From contig NZ_AZUC01000018.1 of assembly GCF_000586555.1 (NCBI RefSeq), positions 16,534-80,533 on the forward strand: a stretch of DNA of 64,000 bases, in the 5' to 3' direction. This DNA is from Sporosarcina sp. D27 (lineage in GTDB: Bacteria > Bacillota > Bacilli > Bacillales_A > Planococcaceae). Positions 35,938-44,150 of this stretch are shown here, piece after piece. Positions within the stretch are counted from its first letter, which is position 1; every line of letters starts with the position of its first letter. The position numbers and the translations under genes are program-made. The notes below the pieces were generated by a model. That model had not been told where the DNA came from. It was given only the letters and a program-made list of their open reading frames with translations, and ran no database searches.

Positions 35938-35972
35938 CAAAAAAACCCTTTCCGTTGAGCTAGGAAGGGACG
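35938..35972 (-). terminator. tRNA operon terminator
   Basis: Minus strand: CCCTTCC pairs with GGAAAGGG (one bulge) followed by TTTTTTT. It is the first strong terminator downstream of the tRNA cluster. Confidence 0.75.
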
Positions 35973-36082
35973 AGGACGTTCTATTTTAACTATCGGTTTG
36001 TTTTAAACACTTTTTAAAAGATCATTTTTTCGAATTATTTCAAGAGTAATGTCATATTGTAACTAGGATTTCCAATTATTTT

Positions 36083-36138
36083 GTATTGCTCCAAATACCT
36101 TACGGTATTTCTCGCAAAAATTTTTAAAACGAAGTTTA
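36083..36138. repeat. 56-bp direct repeat, copy 1
   Basis: GTATTGCTCCAAATACC and the following sequence are repeated almost perfectly at 36196-36251 (one T/C difference in the core). Each copy contains a hairpin AAATACC/GGTATTT followed by CGCAAAAATTTTTAAAACGAA. Copy 1 lies between the tRNA-Gln gene and the operon terminator. Confidence 0.9.
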
Positions 36139-36195
36139 TATGTGTAATCCTAGTATCTATTGCAGGTTTTATACAGAGTTTTCTTTTCTTGCATG

Positions 36196-36251
36196 GTATT
36201 GCTCCAAATACCTCACGGTATTTCTCGCAAAAATTTTTAAAACGAAGTTTT
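36196..36251. repeat. 56-bp direct repeat, copy 2
   Basis: Second copy, 113 bp from the first. It ends at the 3' boundary of tRNA-Gln, where its AAAATTTTTAAAAC arm extends into a longer palindrome (36230-36260). The duplication probably copied the tRNA-proximal processing or terminator region. Confidence 0.9.
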
Positions 36252-36260
36252 AAAAATTTT
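36230..36260. terminator. AT-rich palindrome abutting tRNA-Gln
   Basis: AAAATTTTTAAAAC and GTTTTAAAAATTTT form a perfect 14-bp stem with a 3-nt loop, directly at the tRNA-Gln CCA end. On the minus strand the transcript would fold around TTC with a following T-run. It could be a terminator or a 3'-processing stem. Confidence 0.55.
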
Positions 36261-36334
36261 GGCTGGGGTAGCTGGATTCGAACCAACGAGTGACGGAGTC
36301 AAAGTCCGTTGCCTTACCGCTTGGCTATACCCCA
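36260..36334 (-). tRNA. tRNA-Gln (TTG)
   Basis: 75-nt cloverleaf. Acceptor TGGGGTA/TACCCCA, discriminator G, encoded CCA, anticodon loop CTTTGAC giving anticodon TTG, T-loop GGTTCGAATCC. Last gene of a five-tRNA operon. Confidence 0.96.
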
Positions 36335-36417
36335 GTAATTAAAAAAATCGGCTCATCTCTGCGCCGGAGTACTACTAATAAAGATAACCAATCTTTTAAA
36401 AGACTATACATGGAAAA

Positions 36418-36502
36418 TGGTGGTGGGGGACGGATTCGAACCGCCGAACCCGGAGGGAGCGGATTTACAGTCCGCCGCGTTTAGCCACTTCGCTACCCCA
36501 CC
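36418..36502 (-). tRNA. tRNA-Tyr (GTA)
   Basis: 85-nt type II tRNA with a long variable arm. Acceptor GGTGGGG/CCCCACC, discriminator A, encoded CCA, anticodon loop CTGTAAA giving GTA. Confidence 0.96.
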
Positions 36503-36569
36503 ATTAGTTAATTGTTGATAAGCGTGCATGGCGACATCGCTTATCTGCTATGTACTACTGAAACAAACA

Positions 36570-36644
36570 TGGTGACCCCTACGGGATTCGAACCCGTGTT
36601 ACCGCCGTGAAAGGGCGGTGTCTTAACCGCTTGACCAAGGGGCC
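36570..36644 (-). tRNA. tRNA-Glu (TTC)
   Basis: 75 nt. Acceptor GGCCCCT with AGGGGTC (one G-T pair), encoded CCA, anticodon loop CTTTCAC giving TTC. Confidence 0.96.
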
Positions 36645-36687
36645 ATATTTATAGCTAAACCGTCGCCAGCTGTTTAAAACAGATTAC

Positions 36688-36763
36688 TGGAGCTTCCAAC
36701 CGGATTCGAACCGGTGACCTCTTCCTTACCATGGAAGCACTCTACCTACTGAGCTATGGAAGC
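36688..36763 (-). tRNA. tRNA-Thr (GGT)
   Basis: 76 nt. Acceptor GCTTCCA/TGGAAGC, discriminator T, encoded CCA, anticodon loop ATGGTAA giving GGT. Confidence 0.95.
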
Positions 36764-36777
36764 ATAGGTATGGAAAA

Positions 36778-36852
36778 TGGCTCCGCAGGTAGGACTCGAA
36801 CCTACGACCGATCGGTTAACAGCCGATTGCTCTACCACTGAGCTACTGCGGA
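36778..36852 (-). tRNA. tRNA-Asn (GTT)
   Basis: 75 nt. Acceptor TCCGCAG/CTGCGGA, discriminator G, encoded CCA, anticodon loop CTGTTAA giving GTT. First gene of the operon. Confidence 0.96.
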
Positions 36853-36884
36853 ATAATAGTATTAGCTTCTATCGAACAACGAAA

Positions 36885-36912
36885 ATTATACCACAACTTC
36901 TAAAAATAGCAA
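36885..36912 (-). promoter_or_regulatory. tRNA operon promoter
   Basis: Minus strand: TTGCTA, 16-bp spacer, TATAAT, about 33 bp upstream of tRNA-Asn. Strong SigA match. Confidence 0.8.
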
Positions 36913-37031
36913 TAAGTTTTTTTATCGCGTTCTCTTCGTCTATTGACGACTTTTACATAATAGCATGTGGTGCGCATAACGGTCAAGCCTTCATCATAAA
37001 GTACAGTAAACATGTTGGAAAGGAGCTTGTT

Positions 37032-37694
37032 GTGCTAAAAAAAATAGGTTGGATCATTATCATTTGTACGCTAATTTTCGTATTATGGCCCTCTTCCATT
37101 ACAGCTCCTCAGATATTGAGTGTGTTCAAACTAACACAGGAACCCGATGTTGTTGTTAGAGGTACATCCGGCTCGGCTCTGACTTTGGATATTTCTTTTG
37201 GCGACTCTGCTCTTGAAAACTGGATTGCAGAGCTAGAAGCCCCTTATCCTTTGTTACTAGTAGATACTGCTTGGGCAATGCGCTTCCCGGACTCTGCTGA
37301 ACTCATTCGCAAAAAGAATATTCCTGTTGCTCTTTTAGGTAAAGATGGAGCCGCCTATGAGGAAGATTCTGCCCTCTTCACTAAGCAGTTAGAGGAATTC
37401 ACGACCCTATTCGAGAAAAAACCTCTTTGGTTCCGTACAAGCGATGAAGTCTTTCCAAAACTACTTCAAGAATCCTTATGGAAGCATGAAATAAATGCTC
37501 TCGGTTCCACTTTACGTTGGAAAGGAGGAAAACTCCCTCCTCATAAAAAAGGTGAAATATTAACCGTATCCCTAGAGCGCAAGGGAAAAACAACTTTGGA
37601 TGATATCGATCGATTATTAGCCAGTCGTGAATTTCAATCCGTGGAAGATGTATTATTTGCGACAGATGTCAAAACCAAAAAGATTCCTGAATGA
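37032..37694 (+). CDS. PdaB-like protein, probably catalytically inactive
   Basis: 220-residue protein with an N-terminal membrane anchor (about 5-22). Position between the tRNA operon and kbaA matches pdaB (sporulation polysaccharide deacetylase) of Bacillus, and the body aligns with PdaB at ALTLDISFGDS (PdaB: ALTFDISWGDE) and AWAMRFPDSAELI. Where deacetylases carry the metal-binding histidine motif this protein reads KKNIPVALLG, and the RPP-type motif is replaced by WFRTSDEVFP. The NodB-fold catalytic set is therefore not preserved. GTG 37032 is chosen for GGAAAGGAGCTTGTT upstream; the longer frame starts inside tRNA-Asn. A structural role in cortex maturation is inference. Confidence 0.68.
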   Translation: MLKKIGWIIIICTLIFVLWPSSITAPQILSVFKLTQEPDVVVRGTSGSALTLDISFGDSALENWIAELEAPYPLLLVDTAWAMRFPDSAELIRKKNIPVALLGKDGAAYEEDSALFTKQLEEFTTLFEKKPLWFRTSDEVFPKLLQESLWKHEINALGSTLRWKGGKLPPHKKGEILTVSLERKGKTTLDDIDRLLASREFQSVEDVLFATDVKTKKIPE

Positions 37695-37740
37695 CAAAAG
37701 ACGCACATCTGGCAATTTTCTCCAGTGTGCGTCTTTTGTT
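37694..37740. terminator. bidirectional terminator between pdaB-like gene and kbaA
   Basis: ACAAAAGACGCACA and TGTGCGTCTTTTGT pair with an inner TCTGG/CCAG extension. T-runs lie on both strands, serving the two convergent genes. Confidence 0.93.
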
Positions 37741-38416
37741 ATTTTGCATTGGCAGCTTTTTGTTTTCTGCGCTCTGCTTTTCTTGCATCTAATCTTAGTT
37801 TGTCCTCATCAGACTTGCGATTGTACTTCGGAAGCGCGAGGAGTTGATAGGCATTCACAGCGACAAGCGGGAATAGCATAATCGTCACCCATGTGTCGAC
37901 TTCTCCTTTGCGGACCATCAAAGCTGGTAACCATTCAAGAGTTGTAATGACGATCATGAAAAACAAAGCGGAAATCAAGATATGTTTTTTAGTCCACTGT
38001 GCTTTGAACCAAGCCGTTACTGCTGCAGTTCCTACAAGTATCACAAGCAACACCATATAGAGAACAGTCCGTCCTGCATCATCTGAAGTCAGACGGAATC
38101 TGAAAAAGACTAAGTCAAAGAGAACAACGACGATCAACAGTAGTTGTACCCAATTCCAGAGTGTCAACGTTCTAAACAAATTGACTCCGAACTGGTGAAT
38201 GGTCAAATAGGCGAAGAATCCCATTTGTGCGATTACACTCATCGTAAACCCTAGAAATACCATCCATAAAAAAGCACCTAAAAACTGGACATATTCTCCT
38301 GTTGATAAGTATGAGTAAAAAAAGTTCCAACGAACAATCAGTCCGACAAGTCCAGTAATAGCGCCACCTAAAAGTAGAGCCCGTATGAAAAATTTAATCC
38401 AATTTCGTATAGTCAC
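37739..38416 (-). CDS. kbaA: KinB-signalling pathway activation protein KbaA
   Basis: 225-residue polytopic membrane protein with about six helices (first 10-30, last about 175-190) and a basic cytoplasmic tail (KLRLDARKAERRKQKAA). Recognised as KbaA by GGAITGLVGLIVRWNFF, EYVQFLGAFLWMVFLG and its location between gerD and the pdaB position. In B. subtilis it is needed for KinB-dependent entry into sporulation. Start ATG 38416 has GGAGGAACGCTGCTG upstream. Supports an endospore-forming host. Confidence 0.9.
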   Translation of the reverse strand: MTIRNWIKFFIRALLLGGAITGLVGLIVRWNFFYSYLSTGEYVQFLGAFLWMVFLGFTMSVIAQMGFFAYLTIHQFGVNLFRTLTLWNWVQLLLIVVVLFDLVFFRFRLTSDDAGRTVLYMVLLVILVGTAAVTAWFKAQWTKKHILISALFFMIVITTLEWLPALMVRKGEVDTWVTIMLFPLVAVNAYQLLALPKYNRKSDEDKLRLDARKAERRKQKAANAK

Positions 38417-38555
38417 AGCAGCGTTCCTCCGTTTTAATTACTGATTCTAGTGTAACAGCGATTTATCGAAAAATCTATTTCATTCAACAGTCTTTGCATA
38501 ATATGCGCAAAGTTGTGAACAATAATTGAAAAGCCAGTGGAGGGATTTCAAATTC

Positions 38556-39155
38556 ATGAGAAAATTAGTAATGTATCTGCTCCCTGTCCTATTCGTCTTA
38601 TCCGCATGTAGCAATGCACAAAACGCATCCCCTTCTTACGATGAAACAAAAAAGATGATGACTGATGCGATACAAACGGAGGAAGGGAAAAAAGCGATCA
38701 GACAGTTGCTGACGGAAGAAGAATTCAGAAAACAGCTCGTCCTTGAACAACCAGAAGTAACTTCCGCCATCGAATCGACGTTACTTTCAAAAGAAGGAAA
38801 AGATTTTTGGAAAGAAACGTTCGATGATCCAAAGTTCCAAAAAACAATTGCTTCCAGTATGAAGGATCAGCAACAAGAAATTATGAAAGCTTTGATGAAC
38901 GATGCGTCATTCCAAAAAGAGCTTGAAGAGTTCTTTGGCACTCCTGATATGCAAAAACAGCTAGAAAACATCTTGCACTCTGGCTCTTTGAAAAAGGAAT
39001 TTGAAAAAGCAATTGAAGAAACGATTAGCAGTCCCTTGCTCCAAGCAAAATGGCAAGAACTCATTTTGCAGGCAGGAGAAGTGAAGCCAGTTGAAAAAGA
39101 CGATAAGAAAAAGAAAAAAGAAGATGACAAAGAAGAAAGCGGAGGGGGAAAGTAA
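38556..39155 (+). CDS. gerD: spore germination lipoprotein GerD
   Basis: 199-residue lipoprotein. The signal peptide ends in the lipobox LSAC, then a helical body contains EEEFRKQLVLEQPEVTSAIE, the conserved FWKETFDDPKFQK and SFQKELEEFFGTPDMQKQL, and it ends in a highly charged Lys/Asp/Glu tail. GerD organises nutrient receptors into the germinosome at the inner spore membrane. ATG 38556 has GTGGAGGGATTTCAAATTC upstream; the longer frame adds ten non-signal residues. Its orientation against kbaA and salA matches Bacillus. Confidence 0.93.
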   Translation: MRKLVMYLLPVLFVLSACSNAQNASPSYDETKKMMTDAIQTEEGKKAIRQLLTEEEFRKQLVLEQPEVTSAIESTLLSKEGKDFWKETFDDPKFQKTIASSMKDQQQEIMKALMNDASFQKELEEFFGTPDMQKQLENILHSGSLKKEFEKAIEETISSPLLQAKWQELILQAGEVKPVEKDDKKKKKEDDKEESGGGK

Positions 39156-39171
39156 CCCACTCCGCTTTTAC

Positions 39172-40230
39172 TTATTTCTGGATTTTATCCACAACGTTTT
39201 GAGCAATTTCCAAGTAAATCTGTCCAATCGGATGGTCAGCTGCGTAAACCGATGGTGCGAAGTCCTTTTCATCCCAATCAGGTTGCCCTAGTGGAATTTG
39301 GCCAAGCAATTCTGTGCGAAGTTCCTCAGCAAGCCTCTTTCCGCCACCAGAACCGAAAACAAACTCCTTTTCACCCGTTTGTTTGGATTCAAACCAAGAC
39401 ATGTTTTCAATAACTCCTAGCAACGCGTGGTCTGTTTGCAACGCCATTGCACCCGCACGAGCAGCGACGAACGCAGCTGTTGGATGTGGTGTTGTCACTA
39501 CGATTTCTTTAGAGGCAGGAATCATCTGGTGAATATCGAGCGCAACATCACCAGTACCCGGTGGTAAGTCGAGGATCATATAATCCAATTCTCCCCATTC
39601 CACGTCTCTGAAAAACTGGTCGAGTACTTTACCAAGCATCGGTCCACGCCAAACGACAGGTGCATTATCTTCAACGAAGAAGCCCATTGAAATGACTTTA
39701 ACACCTTTACGCTCAACAGGAATAATCCGATCTCCACGGATTACAGGTGATTCTGTAACCCCCATCATATCTGGAACACTAAAACCGTAAATATCTGAGT
39801 CAATTAGCCCTACTTTTTTACCAAGACGAGCAAGACCAACTGCTAAGTTAACGGAAACTGTCGACTTCCCAACTCCACCTTTACCTGACGCAATGGAGAT
39901 GAACGTCACATCATTGATAGGAGATAGTAAATCTTGGGCTTCTGCAGCTGTCGCAGTTCCACGGAATTTCTCCAATGTCTCTTGAGGCAATTCTTCAAAT
40001 CGAATTCCCACCGAATCAGCACCCGCAGCCTTTAGAACCTCGACAACTTTTGTTTGAAGGGTCATTTGCTCAGCTGTGTTCACTTTAGCAATTGCCAATT
40101 TCACACTCACATGCGCTTTTTCAGGCTTGATGGTAATGCCGACGACCCCATCTGTTTCTGCCAAAGTTTTATGTAAAAAAGGATCGCTCATACCGCCAAG
40201 TAATTCACGTACTATTTCTTCATTTATCAC
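39172..40230 (-). CDS. salA: Mrp/ApbC-type P-loop ATPase SalA
   Basis: 352-residue protein, the same length as B. subtilis SalA. The N-terminal MIP18/DUF59 domain (about 1-85) is followed by a Mrp NTPase domain with the deviant Walker A GKGGVGKST, DSDIYGFSVPDMMG, WRGPMLGKVLDQF and LDLPPGTGDVALD. It lacks the C-terminal CxxC seen in many iron-sulfur carriers. Family members carry Fe-S clusters; SalA in Bacillus is an ATP-binding regulator of scoC. GTG 40230 is chosen for AAGGAGTGTTCC upstream and family length. Confidence 0.9.
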   Translation of the reverse strand: MINEEIVRELLGGMSDPFLHKTLAETDGVVGITIKPEKAHVSVKLAIAKVNTAEQMTLQTKVVEVLKAAGADSVGIRFEELPQETLEKFRGTATAAEAQDLLSPINDVTFISIASGKGGVGKSTVSVNLAVGLARLGKKVGLIDSDIYGFSVPDMMGVTESPVIRGDRIIPVERKGVKVISMGFFVEDNAPVVWRGPMLGKVLDQFFRDVEWGELDYMILDLPPGTGDVALDIHQMIPASKEIVVTTPHPTAAFVAARAGAMALQTDHALLGVIENMSWFESKQTGEKEFVFGSGGGKRLAEELRTELLGQIPLGQPDWDEKDFAPSVYAADHPIGQIYLEIAQNVVDKIQK

Positions 40231-40308
40231 AACGGAACACTCCTTAGAGTTTAGTACATTCACCCCAAGTATATCATAGTCCGTCTTCCGAGTACGGCGA
40301 TGCGCTTA

Positions 40309-41022
40309 TCATTTTTGGTCCATTAACTGATGTTTGACAACCCCTTCGACAATCGCATCCGCAACTTTTTTCCGATAATTAGTATCAGCCAGCAGTTTAT
40401 GTTCTTCAGGATTTGAAATGAACCCTGTTTCAACGATGACAGAAGGAACTTGAATATTCTTCAGTAAGTACACACCTTTGATCTTCATAGCTTCACGGTC
40501 TGTATTCTTTAATTGGTCTTTAAACGCACTCTGGATCGATTTTGCAAGTGCTTCTCCACCTTTATGTCCTTCAGGATGGTAAAAAACCTGTGCCCCTCTC
40601 CACTGCGTCTGTGGGATCGCATTCACATGGACACTTAGAAACAAATCAGGTTCTTCAGTTTCGGCAATCTTAACACGCATCTTAAGGTCTTCGAATTTGC
40701 GTTCTCGCATCGATGAGAACTCTTTATCTGGCGCATGCTCAGCGATGGCATCCCCAGATTTCGTACGCGTCATTACAACAGTAGCCCCTTTTTGTTTCAA
40801 CTTCTTTTCCACTTCTTTTGTAATGGCAAGATTGACATCACTTTCAATAAGCTCTTTAGTAGATGCACCACCATCTTCTCCTCCATGCCCTGCATCCAGC
40901 AGTACTTTGACGCCAGCTAGCTCCGCAGGCATGAAAAATGCACGATCCGAAGCATTTACTCCATACCAAACAACGCTTAAAGAACAAACTAATAGTAAGC
41001 CAATAATCATCACACGCTTCAT
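40309..41022 (-). CDS. cwlD: N-acetylmuramoyl-L-alanine amidase CwlD
   Basis: 237-residue amidase with an N-terminal signal/anchor (about 5-22). Zinc ligands are His in LLDAGHGGEDGGA, Glu in KELIESDVN and His in LSVHVNAIP; the catalytic Glu is in VIVETGFISNPEE. CwlD removes peptide side chains so that muramic-delta-lactam can form in spore cortex, in pathway with PdaA. It lies in the conserved cwlD-salA-gerD-kbaA order. Transcribed on the minus strand, 78 bp upstream of salA. Confidence 0.93.
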   Translation of the reverse strand: MKRVMIIGLLLVCSLSVVWYGVNASDRAFFMPAELAGVKVLLDAGHGGEDGGASTKELIESDVNLAITKEVEKKLKQKGATVVMTRTKSGDAIAEHAPDKEFSSMRERKFEDLKMRVKIAETEEPDLFLSVHVNAIPQTQWRGAQVFYHPEGHKGGEALAKSIQSAFKDQLKNTDREAMKIKGVYLLKNIQVPSVIVETGFISNPEEHKLLADTNYRKKVADAIVEGVVKHQLMDQK

Positions 41023-41121
41023 ATGACACCGCCTTTTTCATTCACTATACGCGCGAGCGGTTTCTAATATGACCAAGCATAGAAAAGACGCCTTCCTTTG
41101 AAAGACGTCTGCAAGAGTTAC

Positions 41122-41418
41122 TTATTCGATTGGGCCCTGCCAGCTAAGCATACCGCCAGTCATATTGGTTACGTCATATCCTTCTTCTTCTAAAAACTGC
41201 GCTGCACGACCGCTTCTTCCGCCCGAGCGACAAATAATTGTATACGGCTTTGTTTTGTCGAGTTCTTCTAATCGAGCTGGAATTTCACCAAGTGGAATAT
41301 GGATTGCACCAATGACTTTACCCGTCGCAATTTCATCCGATTCCCGAACGTCAACCATGTTAATCTGCTGACCTTCTTCTAACAACGTTTCCAATTCACT
41401 CGCTGTAATTTCTTTCAT
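41122..41418 (-). CDS. single-domain rhodanese-like protein
   Basis: 98-residue sulfurtransferase domain. The active-site loop CRSGGRS carries the catalytic cysteine, preceded by DVRESDEIATGKVIGAIHIP (CH2A-like motif) and followed by NMTGGMLSW (CH2B-like). It would move sulfane sulfur from thiosulfate or persulfides in the cytosol. The start is preceded by AGGAGGTAAACAAG. It stands alone between mscS and cwlD; partner unknown. Confidence 0.9.
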   Translation of the reverse strand: MKEITASELETLLEEGQQINMVDVRESDEIATGKVIGAIHIPLGEIPARLEELDKTKPYTIICRSGGRSGRAAQFLEEEGYDVTNMTGGMLSWQGPIE

Positions 41419-41470
41419 CTTGTTTACCTCCTGTACGCTTGACTTGCTATGGGTATCATATACGTTTCAC

Positions 41471-42346
41471 TCAATCGCGTCCATTGCTTTCGCCTAGTTG
41501 CTCTTGCTGATGAATCACTTGATAGTTCAGTGGAAGTTCGATATTTGCTTCATCGAATGCTACCTTGATGGCCTTCAGAAGGTCTCGTTCACATTCCCAT
41601 TGCAGTCCATTTTCAACTTGACCAATCACTCGGAGCACGACGTTTGTGCCATCTATACTTTGCACTCCAATCGCATGCGGACCATCTTTAAAACGTTCAT
41701 CACGCTGGAATTCATCACAAACCCGCTCCAACACACTAATCGCTTGGTCGACATCGTTGTAATAGCTAATCCCAACATCAACAAGAGCTCGCATGTTGCC
41801 ACGTGAATGGTTTGCTACATTTTCGATAATGCGGTTCGGTAAGTAATTGAGAGTCCCATCGAACGCCCTTACTTTCGTAGTTCGTAAACCGATCTCTTCC
41901 ACGACTCCGTCAATGCCCGCAACCGTTACATAATCATCCACTTCCATCTGTTGCTCCAGAAGGATGAAGAACCCTGTCACGACGTCACTCACAAGCCCTT
42001 GTGCACCGAATCCTATGGCTAGTCCAACAACACCAGCACCGGCGATAAGAGGGCCAATGCTCACACCGAATAGGGATAGCACGGTGCCAATAAAAATGAA
42101 GATCATTACATAAGAAAAAATATTTAAAAGTAATTTATCGAGTGTCTTAATGCGACCCGGTTTTGTCTTTCTAGTCAGAGACATCTTATGAATGGTCGCA
42201 CTGATCATTTTTTTGCCTAAAGGAACCGCAATAGAAAAAGTCGCAATTATGACGGCAAGCTTGATAGCTGTTTCAATTATTTTATCCAGGTCAAAAGGGA
42301 TTTTAGCAAAAAATTGCTCCATTTTTAATAGAAACCTCACTTTCAT
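41471..42346 (-). CDS. MscS family small-conductance mechanosensitive channel
   Basis: 291-residue channel of the YkuT type. TM1 is at about 23-42, TM2 at about 68-88 and the pore helix TM3 at about 93-120, with the small-residue pattern IAGAGVVGLAIGFGAQGLVS. The beta domain follows (VDDYVTVAGIDGVVEEIGL, YLPNRIIENV) with an alpha/beta C-terminal vestibule. It relieves turgor on osmotic down-shock. An alternative ATG at residue 9 (42322) is possible, as neither has a perfectly placed ribosome-binding site. Located between the rhodanese gene and divergent hpaB. Confidence 0.9.
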   Translation of the reverse strand: MKVRFLLKMEQFFAKIPFDLDKIIETAIKLAVIIATFSIAVPLGKKMISATIHKMSLTRKTKPGRIKTLDKLLLNIFSYVMIFIFIGTVLSLFGVSIGPLIAGAGVVGLAIGFGAQGLVSDVVTGFFILLEQQMEVDDYVTVAGIDGVVEEIGLRTTKVRAFDGTLNYLPNRIIENVANHSRGNMRALVDVGISYYNDVDQAISVLERVCDEFQRDERFKDGPHAIGVQSIDGTNVVLRVIGQVENGLQWECERDLLKAIKVAFDEANIELPLNYQVIHQQEQLGESNGRD

Positions 42347-42573
42347 GCTGTTGCATTAAAATAGCATACCCCATATGAAAACTTATTTTCAAGCAATTCG
42401 GTGCCCAGTTTACAAGTCAGAAAATTACTTTCAACTTCGACCTTTTTCACGTATAGGTAAATGTACAGCCTGGTTTTTGAATTTATCTTCCTATAGGTAG
42501 AAATCTTTTTATGTAATCACATTTCCTAGTTAGGTAATAGACTATGTTAAACACCAAAAGTAGGAGGAGTTCT

Positions 42574-44031
42574 ATGGGAGCAAAAAACGGCCAGGAATTC
42601 ATAAGCCGTATTAACCAATTGAAACCGGAAATATGGCTGGATGGCCATCAGTTAAAGGCGCCTATTTCCGAATGTCCAGAGTTCCGGGGACTGTTAAAAA
42701 CAAAAGCCACTTTATATGACTATCAGGTTTTGCGTGGACATAAGTCCGAGATGACCTACGATTCTCCTACATCTGGCGAAAAAGTAGGGATTTCTTTTTT
42801 ACAGCCAACAACAAAAGAAGACTTAAAAAAGCGCAGGACTATGATCGAGAAATGGGCACGCCAAACCTGTGGACTAATGGGAAGAAGTCCAGACTACTTA
42901 AATACGGTTCTTATGAGTTTTGCAAGCTCCTCATACTTTCTAGAAGGAAAAGAGAATTGCTTCCCCCATCATGTTCAATCTGCATATGAACGGGCGAGAG
43001 AACAGGATTTGACGTTTACTCATACATTCATTAACCCCCAGGTAAATCGAGCACCAATATATTTCGAGTCTTCCGATGAGCCCATCTCCGCAAGAATCGT
43101 GGATACTACAAAAGATGGCCTCGTTATAAAGGGTGCGAAATTGCTTGCAACCCAAGGCGGACTCACTGATGAAATCCTTGTATTCAGTGCCCCCAAATTA
43201 CTCCCAGACCCAGATGAAGCCTTTGCGTTCACACTACCTTCAGATGCTGAGGGAGTGCGTTTCATCTGCAGGGAATCTTTTGCAGGTACTGACTCCACAT
43301 TTAATTATCCACTGAGCTCTCGATTTGAAGAGATGGACTCGATTGTCGTGTTCGATAACGCACTCGTCCCATGGGAGCGTGTTTTCTTTTATCACAATAC
43401 TGAAGTGGCTTCCCAATTCTTCGCAACCAGTTCCTTTCATCCATATACACTCCACCAAGTCATTACACGACAAGTTGTCAAAACAGAATTCATGCTAAGC
43501 GTTGCGAAACTTCTAGTAGAAACGATAAACGTAGGCGAGTATTCGCACATTCAAGGAAAATTATCAGAAATTATCATTAGTTTAGAAACGCTGAAAGCAT
43601 TGTTGGATAAATCCGAGCAAGATGCGACACTCGATCAATGGGGCTATATGCGACCTAGTATGATGCCACTCCAGGTAGCAAGTAACATCTTTCCTATAGT
43701 CTATCCTCGCTTCAGTGAAATCATTCAGTTAATAGGAGCCAGCGGGATGGTAACCATTCCTACCGAAAAAGCGTTCCAATCCGATATCCAGCAGGACTTG
43801 GTTCAGTATTTGCAAGGGGCTACTAAAAATGCAGAAGACCGAGTGAAAATCTTCAGACTCGCATGGGATTTGACGATGAGTTCTTTCGGCACAAGACAAA
43901 CTCAATACGAACGCTATTTCTTTGGTGACCCCATTCGTCTGGCCAGTCAATTGGATCGCTCTTACCCATTACCTAATGGGTTTTCCATGATCGAGTCTTT
44001 GCTCGGGCCATTAGATGGATGTCAAAGGTAA
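42574..44031 (+). CDS. hpaB: HpaB-type FADH2-dependent aromatic monooxygenase
   Basis: 485-residue oxygenase component of the 4-hydroxyphenylacetate 3-hydroxylase family. Landmarks are GRSPDYLNTVLMSFASSS, THTFINPQVNR, the conserved PWERVFFYHN and the C-terminal GDPIRLASQL. These enzymes hydroxylate phenols using reduced flavin from a separate reductase. No hpaC reductase or aromatic-degradation gene is nearby, so it must use a flavin reductase from elsewhere. ATG 42574 is set by AGGAGGAGTTCT. It is inserted on the plus strand between the otherwise conserved cwlD region and rpsI. Substrate unknown. Confidence 0.87.
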   Translation: MGAKNGQEFISRINQLKPEIWLDGHQLKAPISECPEFRGLLKTKATLYDYQVLRGHKSEMTYDSPTSGEKVGISFLQPTTKEDLKKRRTMIEKWARQTCGLMGRSPDYLNTVLMSFASSSYFLEGKENCFPHHVQSAYERAREQDLTFTHTFINPQVNRAPIYFESSDEPISARIVDTTKDGLVIKGAKLLATQGGLTDEILVFSAPKLLPDPDEAFAFTLPSDAEGVRFICRESFAGTDSTFNYPLSSRFEEMDSIVVFDNALVPWERVFFYHNTEVASQFFATSSFHPYTLHQVITRQVVKTEFMLSVAKLLVETINVGEYSHIQGKLSEIIISLETLKALLDKSEQDATLDQWGYMRPSMMPLQVASNIFPIVYPRFSEIIQLIGASGMVTIPTEKAFQSDIQQDLVQYLQGATKNAEDRVKIFRLAWDLTMSSFGTRQTQYERYFFGDPIRLASQLDRSYPLPNGFSMIESLLGPLDGCQR

Positions 44032-44102
44032 TCCTATCAAGGAGGAATGATTGTCCTGAAGACAAAATCTGATTCACATACCTGGTACTAATTTTCCCCA
44101 AA

Positions 44103-44138
44103 CAAAAACAGCCCATTCCGGTAAAGGAATGGACTGTG
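44103..44138 (-). terminator. rplM-rpsI terminator
   Basis: Minus strand: ACAGTCCATTCC pairs with GGAATGGGCTGT around a 6-nt loop, followed by TTTTGTTT, 12 bp past the rpsI stop codon. The other strand could also serve hpaB. Confidence 0.88.
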
Positions 44139-44150
44139 AATAGTTGATGA

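Noticed and set aside
36777..37031. N-terminal extension of the pdaB-like frame
   Set aside because: It runs through tRNA-Asn and the tRNA promoter on the opposite strand. The GTG at 37032 has a good ribosome-binding site and a membrane anchor directly after it.
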